Positions 1 to 5,845 of a stretch of 6,551 bases of DNA are shown here, piece after piece. The stretch's first letter is position 1, and the number at the start of each line of letters is the position of its first letter. Below the pieces are notes generated by a model, which was not told the origin of the DNA, ran no database searches, and worked only from the letters and a program-made list of their open reading frames with translations. Both the position numbers and the translations under genes were made by a program. Source of the stretch: Thiotrichaceae bacterium (GTDB taxonomy: Bacteria; Pseudomonadota; Gammaproteobacteria; SZUA-229); assembly GCA_002746365.1 (NCBI GenBank), contig NVWZ01000014.1, positions 38,226 through 44,776 on the forward strand, in the 5' to 3' direction.

Positions 1-1
1 T

Positions 2-418
2 TGTCATGTGCCAAGAAAAGATGGTTTGTATGTTAAAGCTAAAGCCGTAGATGTTGATTTAACAAAACAGTTACAGTCTAATAAAAATAGTATCGGTCTC
101 ATGGGATTTAATGGTTGGCAAAAAACTAAAGATAAATTGAAAGCCTATGCTATCAATGAAATGCCACCTACCATTGGTACTATCAGCAAAGGCCTTTATC
201 CATTATCGCGTAGTTTATATGTCTATATCAAAGCTGCTAATTTGAAAAAAGTTCAGGGCCTTTCACATATAATGGGTGAGTTGGTTAGTGAGAATGCATT
301 AGGTGAGAAGGGTTACCTTGCAGAGATAGGTCTGGTTGCCATGCCGGCTAAGGAGCTAAAACGAGAAATTGAACAGGCGTCAGAATTTACTGCGATGACT
401 AAACCAGAAGCGCCATAA
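2..418 (+). CDS. pstS: PstS-family phosphate ABC transporter substrate-binding protein, C-terminal part (5' end outside window)
   Basis: This is the last ~138 codons of a periplasmic phosphate-binding protein that would deliver inorganic phosphate to the PstCAB importer. The frame is open to the window edge, and residues before the first possible start (a GTG at 8) still fit the family, so the gene begins upstream and GTG 8 is not its start. Family hallmarks seen are an RKDG-Y segment at the beginning, a GLMGFNGW stretch followed by KDKLKAYAIN, and the diagnostic YPLSRSLYVYIK segment. A closing helix with GEKGYLAEIGLVAMP matches the usual PstS C-terminus. The protein ends normally at TAA 416-418. 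The next gene is an oxygenase, not pstC, so this copy is not followed by its transporter genes here. Phosphate specificity is inferred from the family; the ligand-binding residues lie mostly in the missing part. Confidence 0.85.
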   Translation, partial: CHVPRKDGLYVKAKAVDVDLTKQLQSNKNSIGLMGFNGWQKTKDKLKAYAINEMPPTIGTISKGLYPLSRSLYVYIKAANLKKVQGLSHIMGELVSENALGEKGYLAEIGLVAMPAKELKREIEQASEFTAMTKPEAP

Positions 419-452
419 TTTAACTGTTAGCCTGTTAGATGACTGGCATCTC

Positions 453-1067
453 ATGAAAAATTTAATAATAATAAAGGATGTTTTGCCAACAACCTATTGG
501 CGCGAGATTAAAGATTTAGTTTCAGACCTTGATTTTCCCTGGGTTTATTCACCGGAAGTTTCCGTTGATGTGAAAGACAATCCGTTTAAACAAAATCCTG
601 AAATTGTTGCAAGTTGTGGTTTTACACATACTATGTATGCTGAAGATGAGTCAGTATCGCCACACTGGGATTTGATTAGACCATTAATCTATATCATGGC
701 GCATAAATCTGGTGTCTCTGCACTGACAAAATCCGTTACCACTTATCGCTGTAAAGCCAATCTGCAAACGCAACTAAACAGCAGTACAAAAGAAAATCAT
801 AATATGCCGCATATAGATCCGGCGCACTTTAATAAGGAAGGGGATAACTGGATATTTCTTTATTATCTTCATGACTGTGACGGTGAAACCTTTATCTTTA
901 ATGAAACAGCTGAAGATGGTCTGCCAGAAAAGCTGACCATTCGTAAACGAATAATGCCGAAAGCCAATACCGGTATTTTATTCAGAGATAATATTTTTCA
1001 TGCCAGTAGTAATCCGATGCACTATAAACGGCGAATGAATTTGAATTTTAATTTGTTGGTTGGCTGA
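453..1067 (+). CDS. phage-like Fe(II)/2-oxoglutarate-dependent dioxygenase
   Basis: A 204-residue predicted cytoplasmic non-haem iron oxygenase that would couple 2-oxoglutarate decarboxylation to hydroxylation of an unknown substrate. The double-stranded beta-helix signature is complete: an HxD pair at H120/D122 (MPHIDPAHF), a DGETFIFNE strand near 143-151, a PKANTGILFRDN turn near 169-180, the distal iron ligand H183 in FHASSNP, and a candidate 2-oxoglutarate-binding arginine at R193/R194 in KRRMNLNFN. The HASSNP...RRMNLNFN ending resembles small oxygenases common in marine phages and scattered in bacteria, rather than the P4Hc type encoded at 1233-1826. The ATG at 453 is the only reasonable start: no upstream in-frame start is available. 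It lacks a clear Shine-Dalgarno sequence and sits just after a small AGATG/CATCT inverted repeat (437-451). It lies 34 bp after the PstS gene, so read-through from that gene is possible. The substrate is unknown. Confidence 0.85.
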   Translation: MKNLIIIKDVLPTTYWREIKDLVSDLDFPWVYSPEVSVDVKDNPFKQNPEIVASCGFTHTMYAEDESVSPHWDLIRPLIYIMAHKSGVSALTKSVTTYRCKANLQTQLNSSTKENHNMPHIDPAHFNKEGDNWIFLYYLHDCDGETFIFNETAEDGLPEKLTIRKRIMPKANTGILFRDNIFHASSNPMHYKRRMNLNFNLLVG

Positions 1068-1232
1068 GTTGGAATTGATTTACAGATTTATGGGTGACTG
1101 CTTTCGGTATGAACAGACGGGCAAAACATTTTCATCACTGAGGCACAGAGGGTACAAAAAAAACCCTATTATTGCTAAACGTGCCTACGGTGCGGTTAAC
1201 AATATTAAACCTCGATGATTTCTTGAGCTTTA

Positions 1233-1826
1233 TTATCTAAATGCATCACCGTGAACCCAGGCCACTAATGAATAACGACGACCTCTGGTGATGGGTTTAA
1301 CCTGATGGTGTAGAAAAGAGGGAAAGAAGATAATCGCGCCCTGGTCGCTAAGGCCGGTCTCAGCGACTTTCATAAATTCCAGTTTACCCCCATCGTATTC
1401 GTTTGAGGGTGAGAGTTGAATGGACAAGCTGAGCTTACGCGTTGAGTTATCGCCTTCACCTAAATCGGTATGCCAATCGTAAAAATCGCCTTCATCATAG
1501 GTTGCTAACTGTATGGCTTCGATGCCAGAAAGATGATAACCATATGCTTCTGTATTTACTTGTTGAATCTCACTTCCTAATCTGTCATATAACCAGGCAT
1601 TTTCATCATTGTGCATCAGGTAGGTAACATCGGATCGACGAGTGGATTCATTTATTTCATCTTCGCTACCCAGGCTTCCCGCTACGGCTGTTTGATTATC
1701 ACCTTGTTTAATGATGGTATTGCACTCATCAGCCGTTAAAAAGCCGGCTTTAGACGCAATCATCATCACACGGTCATTTTGCTTTGGTGTGGATGCAGAG
1801 CTAAGCAATGTATGGATTTTTGGCAT
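1233..1826 (-). CDS. 2OG-Fe(II) oxygenase, prolyl 4-hydroxylase (P4Hc/PKHD) type
   Basis: A 197-residue Fe(II)/2-oxoglutarate dioxygenase of the P4Hc class, the fold of prolyl hydroxylases and bacterial PKHD-type hydroxylases such as PiuC. The iron site is visible: H119 and D121 in YDWHTDLGEG, and a distal histidine, most likely H174, in FLHHQV. R184 in GRRYSLVAW is the expected 2-oxoglutarate carboxylate ligand. Other class landmarks are RKLSLSIQLS (130-139), YDGGKLEF (144-151) and GAIIFFPSFLHH (163-174). The N-terminal ~25 residues before AGFLTADECNTI are not conserved-looking. There is no signal peptide, so it is expected in the cytoplasm. The ATG at 1826 has only a weak upstream Shine-Dalgarno context. 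It converges with the oxygenase at 453-1067 and lies 234 bp downstream of the TPR-sulfotransferase on the same strand, so it could be the last gene of that unit or have its own promoter. The substrate is not predictable; the length and context do not justify calling it PiuC. Confidence 0.9.
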   Translation of the reverse strand: MPKIHTLLSSASTPKQNDRVMMIASKAGFLTADECNTIIKQGDNQTAVAGSLGSEDEINESTRRSDVTYLMHNDENAWLYDRLGSEIQQVNTEAYGYHLSGIEAIQLATYDEGDFYDWHTDLGEGDNSTRKLSLSIQLSPSNEYDGGKLEFMKVAETGLSDQGAIIFFPSFLHHQVKPITRGRRYSLVAWVHGDAFR

Positions 1827-1876
1827 AATCTATTACAGAAAAATAAAATCATAATTTACCATGGGGTTTAAGTTAT

Positions 1877-1899
1877 ATATATGTCATGATGTCATATAT
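1877..1899. promoter_or_regulatory. inverted repeat upstream of the P4Hc oxygenase gene, possible operator
   Basis: A perfect 7-bp inverted repeat, ATATATG (1877-1883) and CATATAT (1893-1899), is separated by 9 bp. It overlaps two direct copies of ATGTCAT (1881-1887 and 1889-1895). It lies about 50-75 bp upstream of the start codon at 1826, where a minus-strand promoter would be expected, and a TATAAC hexamer on the minus strand abuts it (1878-1873). The arms are very AT-rich, so chance is a real alternative. A regulatory role is inference. Confidence 0.3.
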
Positions 1900-1924
1900 T
1901 GGAGTGCTAACCTGTTGAAATTAA

Positions 1925-2086
1925 ACCATTTTTGTTCGAGTTTGGCGGCGGTGTCCTGATGGGCTATTAGTCACTGAAGAATCAGGTGACAGTGATGGTA
2001 ACAGCCGTTATGGTGACAGGGGACGGTTTTGGTATCTGGTTGCAGGAAACAAAGAACCGTTTAAACGTCAAATAAACCGGCTATAA
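1925..2086 (+). pseudogene. possible decayed gene fragment or chance open frame without a start
   Basis: This frame is open for 53 codons between a TAA at 1922-1924 and a TAA at 2084-2086, with no ATG, GTG or TTG start in its upstream half. Its translation has a non-repetitive, protein-like composition in the middle: VTEESGDSDGNSRYGDRG (codons from 1970) followed by RFWYLVAGNKEPF. Its last ~26 bases overlap the 3' end of the sulfotransferase gene on the opposite strand. GGTGACAG occurs twice, 27 bp apart and in the same phase (1985-1992 and 2012-2019). I do not recognise the family. It could be the tail of a lost gene, or simply an open frame by chance in a slightly GC-richer spacer. Confidence 0.15.
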
Positions 2087-2092
2087 ACGGTT
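2055..2092 (-). terminator. inverted repeat over the sulfotransferase stop codon, possible terminator
   Basis: AACCGTTTA (2055-2063) and TAAACGGTT (2084-2092) form a perfect 9-bp inverted repeat with a 20-nt loop, spanning the last codons and the TAA stop of the minus-strand sulfotransferase gene. Read on the minus strand, the hairpin is followed by CTTTGTTTCC, which is only a weak U-tract. The position suits an intrinsic terminator or a 3'-end stabilising stem, but the long loop and poor tail make it a weak candidate. Confidence 0.3.
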
Positions 2093-4250
2093 GGTAAGCT
2101 TTCCATCGATGAATAGATTTTTTGTGTATAGGTTGCCTGACTTGAGTCATGCTGGCAGTTCGAATCAATCGCTCAGACTCATAAAACTTCAGACAATTTT
2201 CATCCCATTCCAAACCGATATATTCAATTAACCGAATGGATTCTTCTTTTTGATTATTCACCAGTTGTTCATAACTGGTTTCTATAAACTTATCAGGCAA
2301 AACTTCTCGCCAGTGCTGCATTATTCGCTGATATTGTTGTATGCGATGGCTTATATGCTCTTTGTGACAGGCCCAGCGTATTGTACCGAATTGCATCATC
2401 CAGCATGATAGGGCAACGTCGGCAAGGTCGCGTTGCAGATGAATAATTTTTGCATTGGGAAACAGGGTAAGAATCCAGCCAATCATATTGTAATTATCGG
2501 GCATTTTATCGATGACCCGAGTGATGTTGGTTTCGTTCGACTGCCTGACTAGAGCATGTAGTTTATCCAGATAGTTTTGGCTGAGTTGTTTGACCTCCTG
2601 CCCGGTGATGTTCTTTAGCTGTTCCAGTTTAATTTGGTTGTTTATATTGGTGTACTGGTTGAATGCTTGTGAAGCAAAATTGCGTTCACCTATGCCTAAT
2701 ACGTTTTTATGTCTGGCCAGAATTTGTTCGGTCAAGGTGGTGCCAGAGCGGGGCATGCCGACGATAAAAACGGGCGTGTTATCGGTGCTACCGTAGGTTG
2801 CAATTTGTTTAAAGTACCTGGGTGTGAAGATCTGGATTAGTTGGCTTATGTGGTCTTCATGTCGTTGTGTATGGTATTGCCAGCCCCGTATTTTTTTGTG
2901 TTGCCATTGAAAATCGTTGGCCTGTCTCATGTGTTCTGCAGCGACTTTAAATTGTTTATTACCATCGAAGTAAAATGCCAGAGCATTATGTAAAGCGGCA
3001 TGGTTTCCAGGTTTAAGTTTGGTGTTCGTCGTGCCTGAGTTCAGTAGGTTTTGTATGGTTTCGACGTGGCGTGTTTCTAATTTTCCACGTTGTGTCGTGG
3101 CTAAACCATTTAACACGGGGATGCAGCGTGGGTTTTGTTTTAACGCTGTATTATAGTGTTGCAATGCACCGTCAATGTCACCGGCCGATGACAGTATATG
3201 TCCAATTTTTGCATAGAGTGCAGAGCGATGTGGTTGTAGCTTCAGGATGATTTTTAAATATCGTAGAGCGGTTTCGGCATCACCATCATCCCACAATGTG
3301 TCAGACAAATGGTGCAACACTTCAATATTCTCTGGCTCTTTTTCCAGTAGAGGTTGAAGTATATCCAACGCTTGTTGCAGGTTGCCAAGTTCTCGTTGGA
3401 TGTGTGCCAAGCCACAAAGAGCAAGAGCATTTTCGTCGTCAAGCTGATGGGCTTTTTGAAACCACGACGATGCCTCAGAAAAGTCGGCTGTTTCCAACCA
3501 AATGTTGCCGATAGCAACGATGAGCTCTACATTGTTTTCATCGATATCAAAGGCATCGGCATAAGCTTCCATGGCGTCGTCGAGTAGTTCCATCTGTACA
3601 TAACAATCACCTAAGTTTTTTCTGGCAAGGGTTTGTTCAGGTCTAAGTTCTATGGCTCTAAGGCAATGTGTGACGGCATAATCAAATTGCCCCAGGTGCA
3701 TCATCAGTGGGCCCATATTGGTGTGGGCACGACAATGGTTGGTATCTAGTTCTAATGTTTTTTTGTATAGTTTTATTGAGTGCAACCACTGTCCGGTTTC
3801 GCGTATGGCATCGGCCAGTGCGCAGAGATAGTCTGCATTTTCAGGTTGGAGCTCAGTCAGCGATTTAAAGTGATCGATAGCTAACTCGGCTTGCTGATTT
3901 TTTATATAAGCACTGCCGATGTTGTAACGTGCCATCTCATAATCTGGCTGCATGTCGATGGCTTGTTTCAGGTTAGTAATGGCGGCATCAATATCATCTG
4001 AGCGTAGATAGCTAATCCCCAGGTTTGCGATATATTGAGCATTGTTTGGGTTTTGTTTGATCGCTCGTTTCAGGTGATGGATACTTTTTTCAAATTGTCC
4101 GGTGAACAGGTAGGCCAAGCCTGAAACATATAAGGCATCTGTGTTTTTTGGTGATTCCTCTAACCATGTCAGTGCGTGTTGTAACGCTACTTCATATTGT
4201 TTGGTGTCGAGTAGGGAAAGAATGGCCTGTTTTTGTGATGGTTGTGGCAT
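2061..4250 (-). CDS. tetratricopeptide-repeat sulfotransferase
   Basis: A 729-residue two-part protein. Residues ~3-376 are a TPR solenoid: ten consecutive 34-residue units from 37 to 376, phased without a single insertion or deletion (the small residue of helix A recurs at 44, 78, 112, 146, 180, 214, 248, 282, 316 and 350), preceded by one weaker unit. Residues ~490-729 form a sulfotransferase domain of the Sulfotransfer_3 type, which transfers sulfate from PAPS to a hydroxyl. The 5'-phosphosulfate loop is PVFIVGMPRSGTTLTEQI (493-510). E522 in GIGERN sits where the catalytic glutamate of tyrosylprotein sulfotransferases lies. The 3'-phosphate site is R607 with S615 in HLQRDLADVALSCW, the expected R-x7-S spacing. 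There is no signal peptide or membrane segment, so it should act in the cytosol where PAPS is made. TPRs suggest a peptide or protein partner, but the acceptor is unknown. The gene begins 51 bp after the secreted-protein gene, so co-transcription is likely. The ATG at 4250 has a weak Shine-Dalgarno sequence. Confidence 0.92.
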   Translation of the reverse strand: MPQPSQKQAILSLLDTKQYEVALQHALTWLEESPKNTDALYVSGLAYLFTGQFEKSIHHLKRAIKQNPNNAQYIANLGISYLRSDDIDAAITNLKQAIDMQPDYEMARYNIGSAYIKNQQAELAIDHFKSLTELQPENADYLCALADAIRETGQWLHSIKLYKKTLELDTNHCRAHTNMGPLMMHLGQFDYAVTHCLRAIELRPEQTLARKNLGDCYVQMELLDDAMEAYADAFDIDENNVELIVAIGNIWLETADFSEASSWFQKAHQLDDENALALCGLAHIQRELGNLQQALDILQPLLEKEPENIEVLHHLSDTLWDDGDAETALRYLKIILKLQPHRSALYAKIGHILSSAGDIDGALQHYNTALKQNPRCIPVLNGLATTQRGKLETRHVETIQNLLNSGTTNTKLKPGNHAALHNALAFYFDGNKQFKVAAEHMRQANDFQWQHKKIRGWQYHTQRHEDHISQLIQIFTPRYFKQIATYGSTDNTPVFIVGMPRSGTTLTEQILARHKNVLGIGERNFASQAFNQYTNINNQIKLEQLKNITGQEVKQLSQNYLDKLHALVRQSNETNITRVIDKMPDNYNMIGWILTLFPNAKIIHLQRDLADVALSCWMMQFGTIRWACHKEHISHRIQQYQRIMQHWREVLPDKFIETSYEQLVNNQKEESIRLIEYIGLEWDENCLKFYESERLIRTASMTQVRQPIHKKSIHRWKAYQPFIAGLFDV

Positions 4251-4301
4251 GCGTTAGCGTTTAAAACGTGTGTAATAAATTTTAGCTAAACGCCAATACA
4301 A

Positions 4302-5369
4302 TTAAACATTTTCCTTTTTTCGCACACGACTGAGTGTCAGTAGGCCGAGCAACATCGCTATAGCCGGCGTATTTAATGCGCCTGTACTCAAATCGCCATC
4401 ATCTTTTGATGGGTCCTTTTTATCAACGGTTGTATCTTCCGTGTAGTTAATGATTTCATCAAAGCCGATGTTATTCAAATTAAATCCGGATAAAAGTCCA
4501 GCTAGTTCTGCCGCATCAAGCGTTTCAAAGTCAGCAGCGGCTGACTTTGCATTATCAATTGATGAGTTTAATTCAGCGAAAACTAAAATCCGACGCGTAC
4601 TATTGACAGGCACTGTGACATCGTAAAGGTGGCCGAATATACCTACGCTATTAGCGAGTTGAACGCCGTTTTTTGGTTCAGCGGCGCCTGCGCCATATCG
4701 ACTTATTGTTATAACGGGTGTGTCCGACGTGCCAATAGTCGGATTGGTTCCAGTGCTTCGGTTACTTGATATTATCCATAAATCACTTGCTTCTACATCA
4801 GTGTCATCATCACTGGTTGATTGTATATTGGTGGTGTTACCAGATTGCAGGTTACCGCCTATGTAAACCTGAAAGGTGATTTCACTGTTAGTGGTGTTTT
4901 CAAAACTGTAGAGTGCTCTTACTAGTGGTCTTGAAGGATGAAAATAATATTCGATTTGTGCATTGATGCCAGTTAAAAAATCGATTTGAAGGTCAGAGGT
5001 GAGAATGTTGTTCGTTAGATCCACTGTGTCATCAGGATTGTTAAATAGTTTTGTTGTACCTGATTGCAGTGTCGCCATAAATAGGACACCGTCAAAGGCA
5101 TTATCAATGCCACTTGTCAGACTGGCATTGTTAATTAGCATTCCAGATACAGATGTATTGGGGAAATTGATTCCGCTTACAGTCGCCAATGAAGACTGAC
5201 CGAAGGCAAGGACTTGCCCGGTGTTAATATCTTGCCATTTAGCACCCGCAGTCGTAATGCCAATGCCAAGTGTTACCGTTGCCGCTCGCGCACTTCCACC
5301 GCTTATCATTCCTAAGCCTATGGCACTGGCTGCGGCAACACCGCGTAATCTGTCGAAACCTTTCTTCAT
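4302..5369 (-). CDS. secreted protein of unknown function with signal peptide and C-terminal CTERM-like sorting/anchor tail
   Basis: A 355-residue exported protein. The frame extends upstream to a TTG at 5420, but the ATG at 5369 is preferred: it begins a textbook signal peptide, MKKGFDRLRG plus the hydrophobic run VAAASAIGLGMI, with an ARA|A cleavage site after residue 29, and AAAGAA lies just upstream. The mature part is rich in Thr, Asn, Ser, Asp and Gly and looks all-beta. It includes RPLVRALYSFENTT, FQVYIGGNLQSGN, an acidic STSDDDTDVEASD stretch and RRILVFAELN. I know similar architecture from other secreted CTERM-tagged proteins but no biochemical role. The tail (324-355) has a short STGALNTP motif, a hydrophobic run (~336-346) and a basic end RVRKK. 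This tripartite layout matches PEP-CTERM/GlyGly-CTERM sorting signals, though neither motif is exact. Y309 has D304/E305 before it and E311/D312 after it, close to the anchor. It probably leads an operon with the sulfotransferase. Confidence 0.85.
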   Translation of the reverse strand: MKKGFDRLRGVAAASAIGLGMISGGSARAATVTLGIGITTAGAKWQDINTGQVLAFGQSSLATVSGINFPNTSVSGMLINNASLTSGIDNAFDGVLFMATLQSGTTKLFNNPDDTVDLTNNILTSDLQIDFLTGINAQIEYYFHPSRPLVRALYSFENTTNSEITFQVYIGGNLQSGNTTNIQSTSDDDTDVEASDLWIISSNRSTGTNPTIGTSDTPVITISRYGAGAAEPKNGVQLANSVGIFGHLYDVTVPVNSTRRILVFAELNSSIDNAKSAAADFETLDAAELAGLLSGFNLNNIGFDEIINYTEDTTVDKKDPSKDDGDLSTGALNTPAIAMLLGLLTLSRVRKKENV

Positions 5370-5549
5370 AACATTCTTTGTATCTATAGGTGTAAGTGTA
5401 AACCTTAATTGAATAATCAATCGTGGTCAGATGAAATTCAGCGAAAGTTTATAGTAAATTTTAGTAATTAGTGATACGCCAGTAATGGTTAGATGGTTAT
5501 TAAATTATTGATATTATAACTAAATATACCAGTAGTTTATTTCTTTTAT

Positions 5550-5565
5550 CCATTTAATTAAATGG
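5550..5565. promoter_or_regulatory. perfect 16-bp palindrome, candidate operator
   Basis: CCATTTAATTAAATGG is its own reverse complement with no spacer. It lies roughly midway between the two divergent start codons (185 bp from 5369 and 280 bp from 5846). A perfect zero-spacer palindrome of this length is uncommon in a spacer of this size, even an AT-rich one, and is typical of a dimeric repressor or activator site. I cannot assign it to a known regulator, and no second copy was seen in the window. Confidence 0.4.
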
Positions 5566-5647
5566 TGATTATGTTAGCTTTTCCATTTTGAAATACAGTT
5601 ATTTTATTGTCATTGTGCCATAATCGAAAGAGGTCTTACTTAATGGC

Positions 5648-5675
5648 ATGTTAGTTCGCGCTAACATAAATTTTT
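5648..5675 (+). terminator. hairpin followed by T-run in the divergent spacer
   Basis: ATGTTAG (5648-5654) and CTAACAT (5661-5667) form a perfect 7-bp stem around a TTCGCG loop, followed by AAATTTTTACTTTTC. On the plus strand this resembles a weak intrinsic terminator, but no plus-strand gene precedes it between 5421 and 5647. It would have to end a small untranslated RNA, act as an attenuator for SulP if transcription starts upstream, or be a protein-binding inverted repeat instead. The stem is AT-rich and short. Confidence 0.25.
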
Positions 5676-5746
5676 ACTTTTCTTGTTTATAGTGGGAGCT
5701 GTTTGTGTTGTTCTGTCATGATTGCTCTCTAGTAATTAATTTTATT

Positions 5747-5776
5747 ATGACTGTGCCAGGCATGTGATTTTATAAC
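5747..5776 (+). promoter_or_regulatory. candidate sigma-70 promoter of the SulP gene
   Basis: ATGACT (5747-5752) and TATAAC (5771-5776) are separated by 18 bp and match the -35 and -10 consensus at four and five of six positions. Transcription would begin near 5783, giving a leader of about 60 nt before the TTG start. A GGCAT/ATGCC inverted repeat (5759-5763 and 5789-5793) brackets the -10 box. The call rests on hexamer matching only, and other weak combinations exist in this AT-rich stretch. Confidence 0.3.
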
Positions 5777-5832
5777 CGATGACGTGTAATGCCATGATAT
5801 TTATTTCCGTAGTTTATTTGATAAGCGTATTC

Positions 5833-5837
5833 GAGGG
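5833..5837 (+). promoter_or_regulatory. Shine-Dalgarno sequence deciding the SulP TTG start
   Basis: GAGGG is placed 8 nt before the TTG at 5846. The only other in-frame start after the TAA at 5822-5824 is a GTG at 5837, which overlaps this site and cannot use it. The TTG start is therefore preferred. Confidence 0.65.
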
Positions 5838-5845
5838 TGCAGAAG

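Larger units (their letters stand above)
5370..5845. other. 476-bp AT-rich divergent intergenic region
   Basis: This spacer separates the minus-strand secreted-protein gene from the plus-strand SulP gene and should contain both promoters. I see no convincing coding frame or RNA gene. Structures present are a perfect 16-bp palindrome (5550-5565), a 7-bp-stem hairpin followed by T-runs (5648-5667), and a candidate promoter (5747-5776). The word ATGTTAG recurs at 5571 (+), 5648 (+) and, reversed, at 5661-5667. For the minus-strand gene, TATAAT at 5518-5513 is a perfect -10 hexamer but has no matching -35 box at 17 bp. Confidence 0.6.

Noticed and set aside
437..451. AGATG/CATCT inverted repeat before the first oxygenase gene
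   Set aside because: The 5-bp stem has no T-run after it, so it does not support a terminator for the PstS gene.
1149..1167. AGGGT/ACCCT hairpin between the convergent oxygenases
   Set aside because: The stem is 5 bp with a 9-nt A-rich loop and no U-tract on either strand, too weak for a terminator call.
1442..1627. 61-codon plus-strand open frame
   Set aside because: It lies wholly inside the P4Hc oxygenase gene on the other strand, whose iron and 2-oxoglutarate residues are intact, and its translation resembles no protein.
3254..3587. Several open frames on both strands within the sulfotransferase gene
   Set aside because: They are shadows of the TPR-coding region, which keeps an uninterrupted 34-residue period in the real frame.
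4257..4293. GCGTTTA/TAAACGC inverted repeat, with a TTTAGCTAAA palindrome, in the 51-bp gap between the secreted-protein and sulfotransferase genes
   Set aside because: The 23-nt loop and lack of a T-run argue against a terminator, and the short gap favours co-transcription.
4999..5412. Two plus-strand open frames opposite the secreted-protein gene
   Set aside because: They are antisense to the signal peptide and beta-rich region of a well-supported gene; the hydrophobic look of the second is the reverse reading of the signal peptide.
5513..5541. Minus-strand TATAAT as the promoter of the secreted-protein gene
   Set aside because: The hexamer is perfect, but the 17-bp upstream position reads AATAAA, with no extended -10, and the leader would be about 135 nt; too weak to annotate in an AT-rich spacer.
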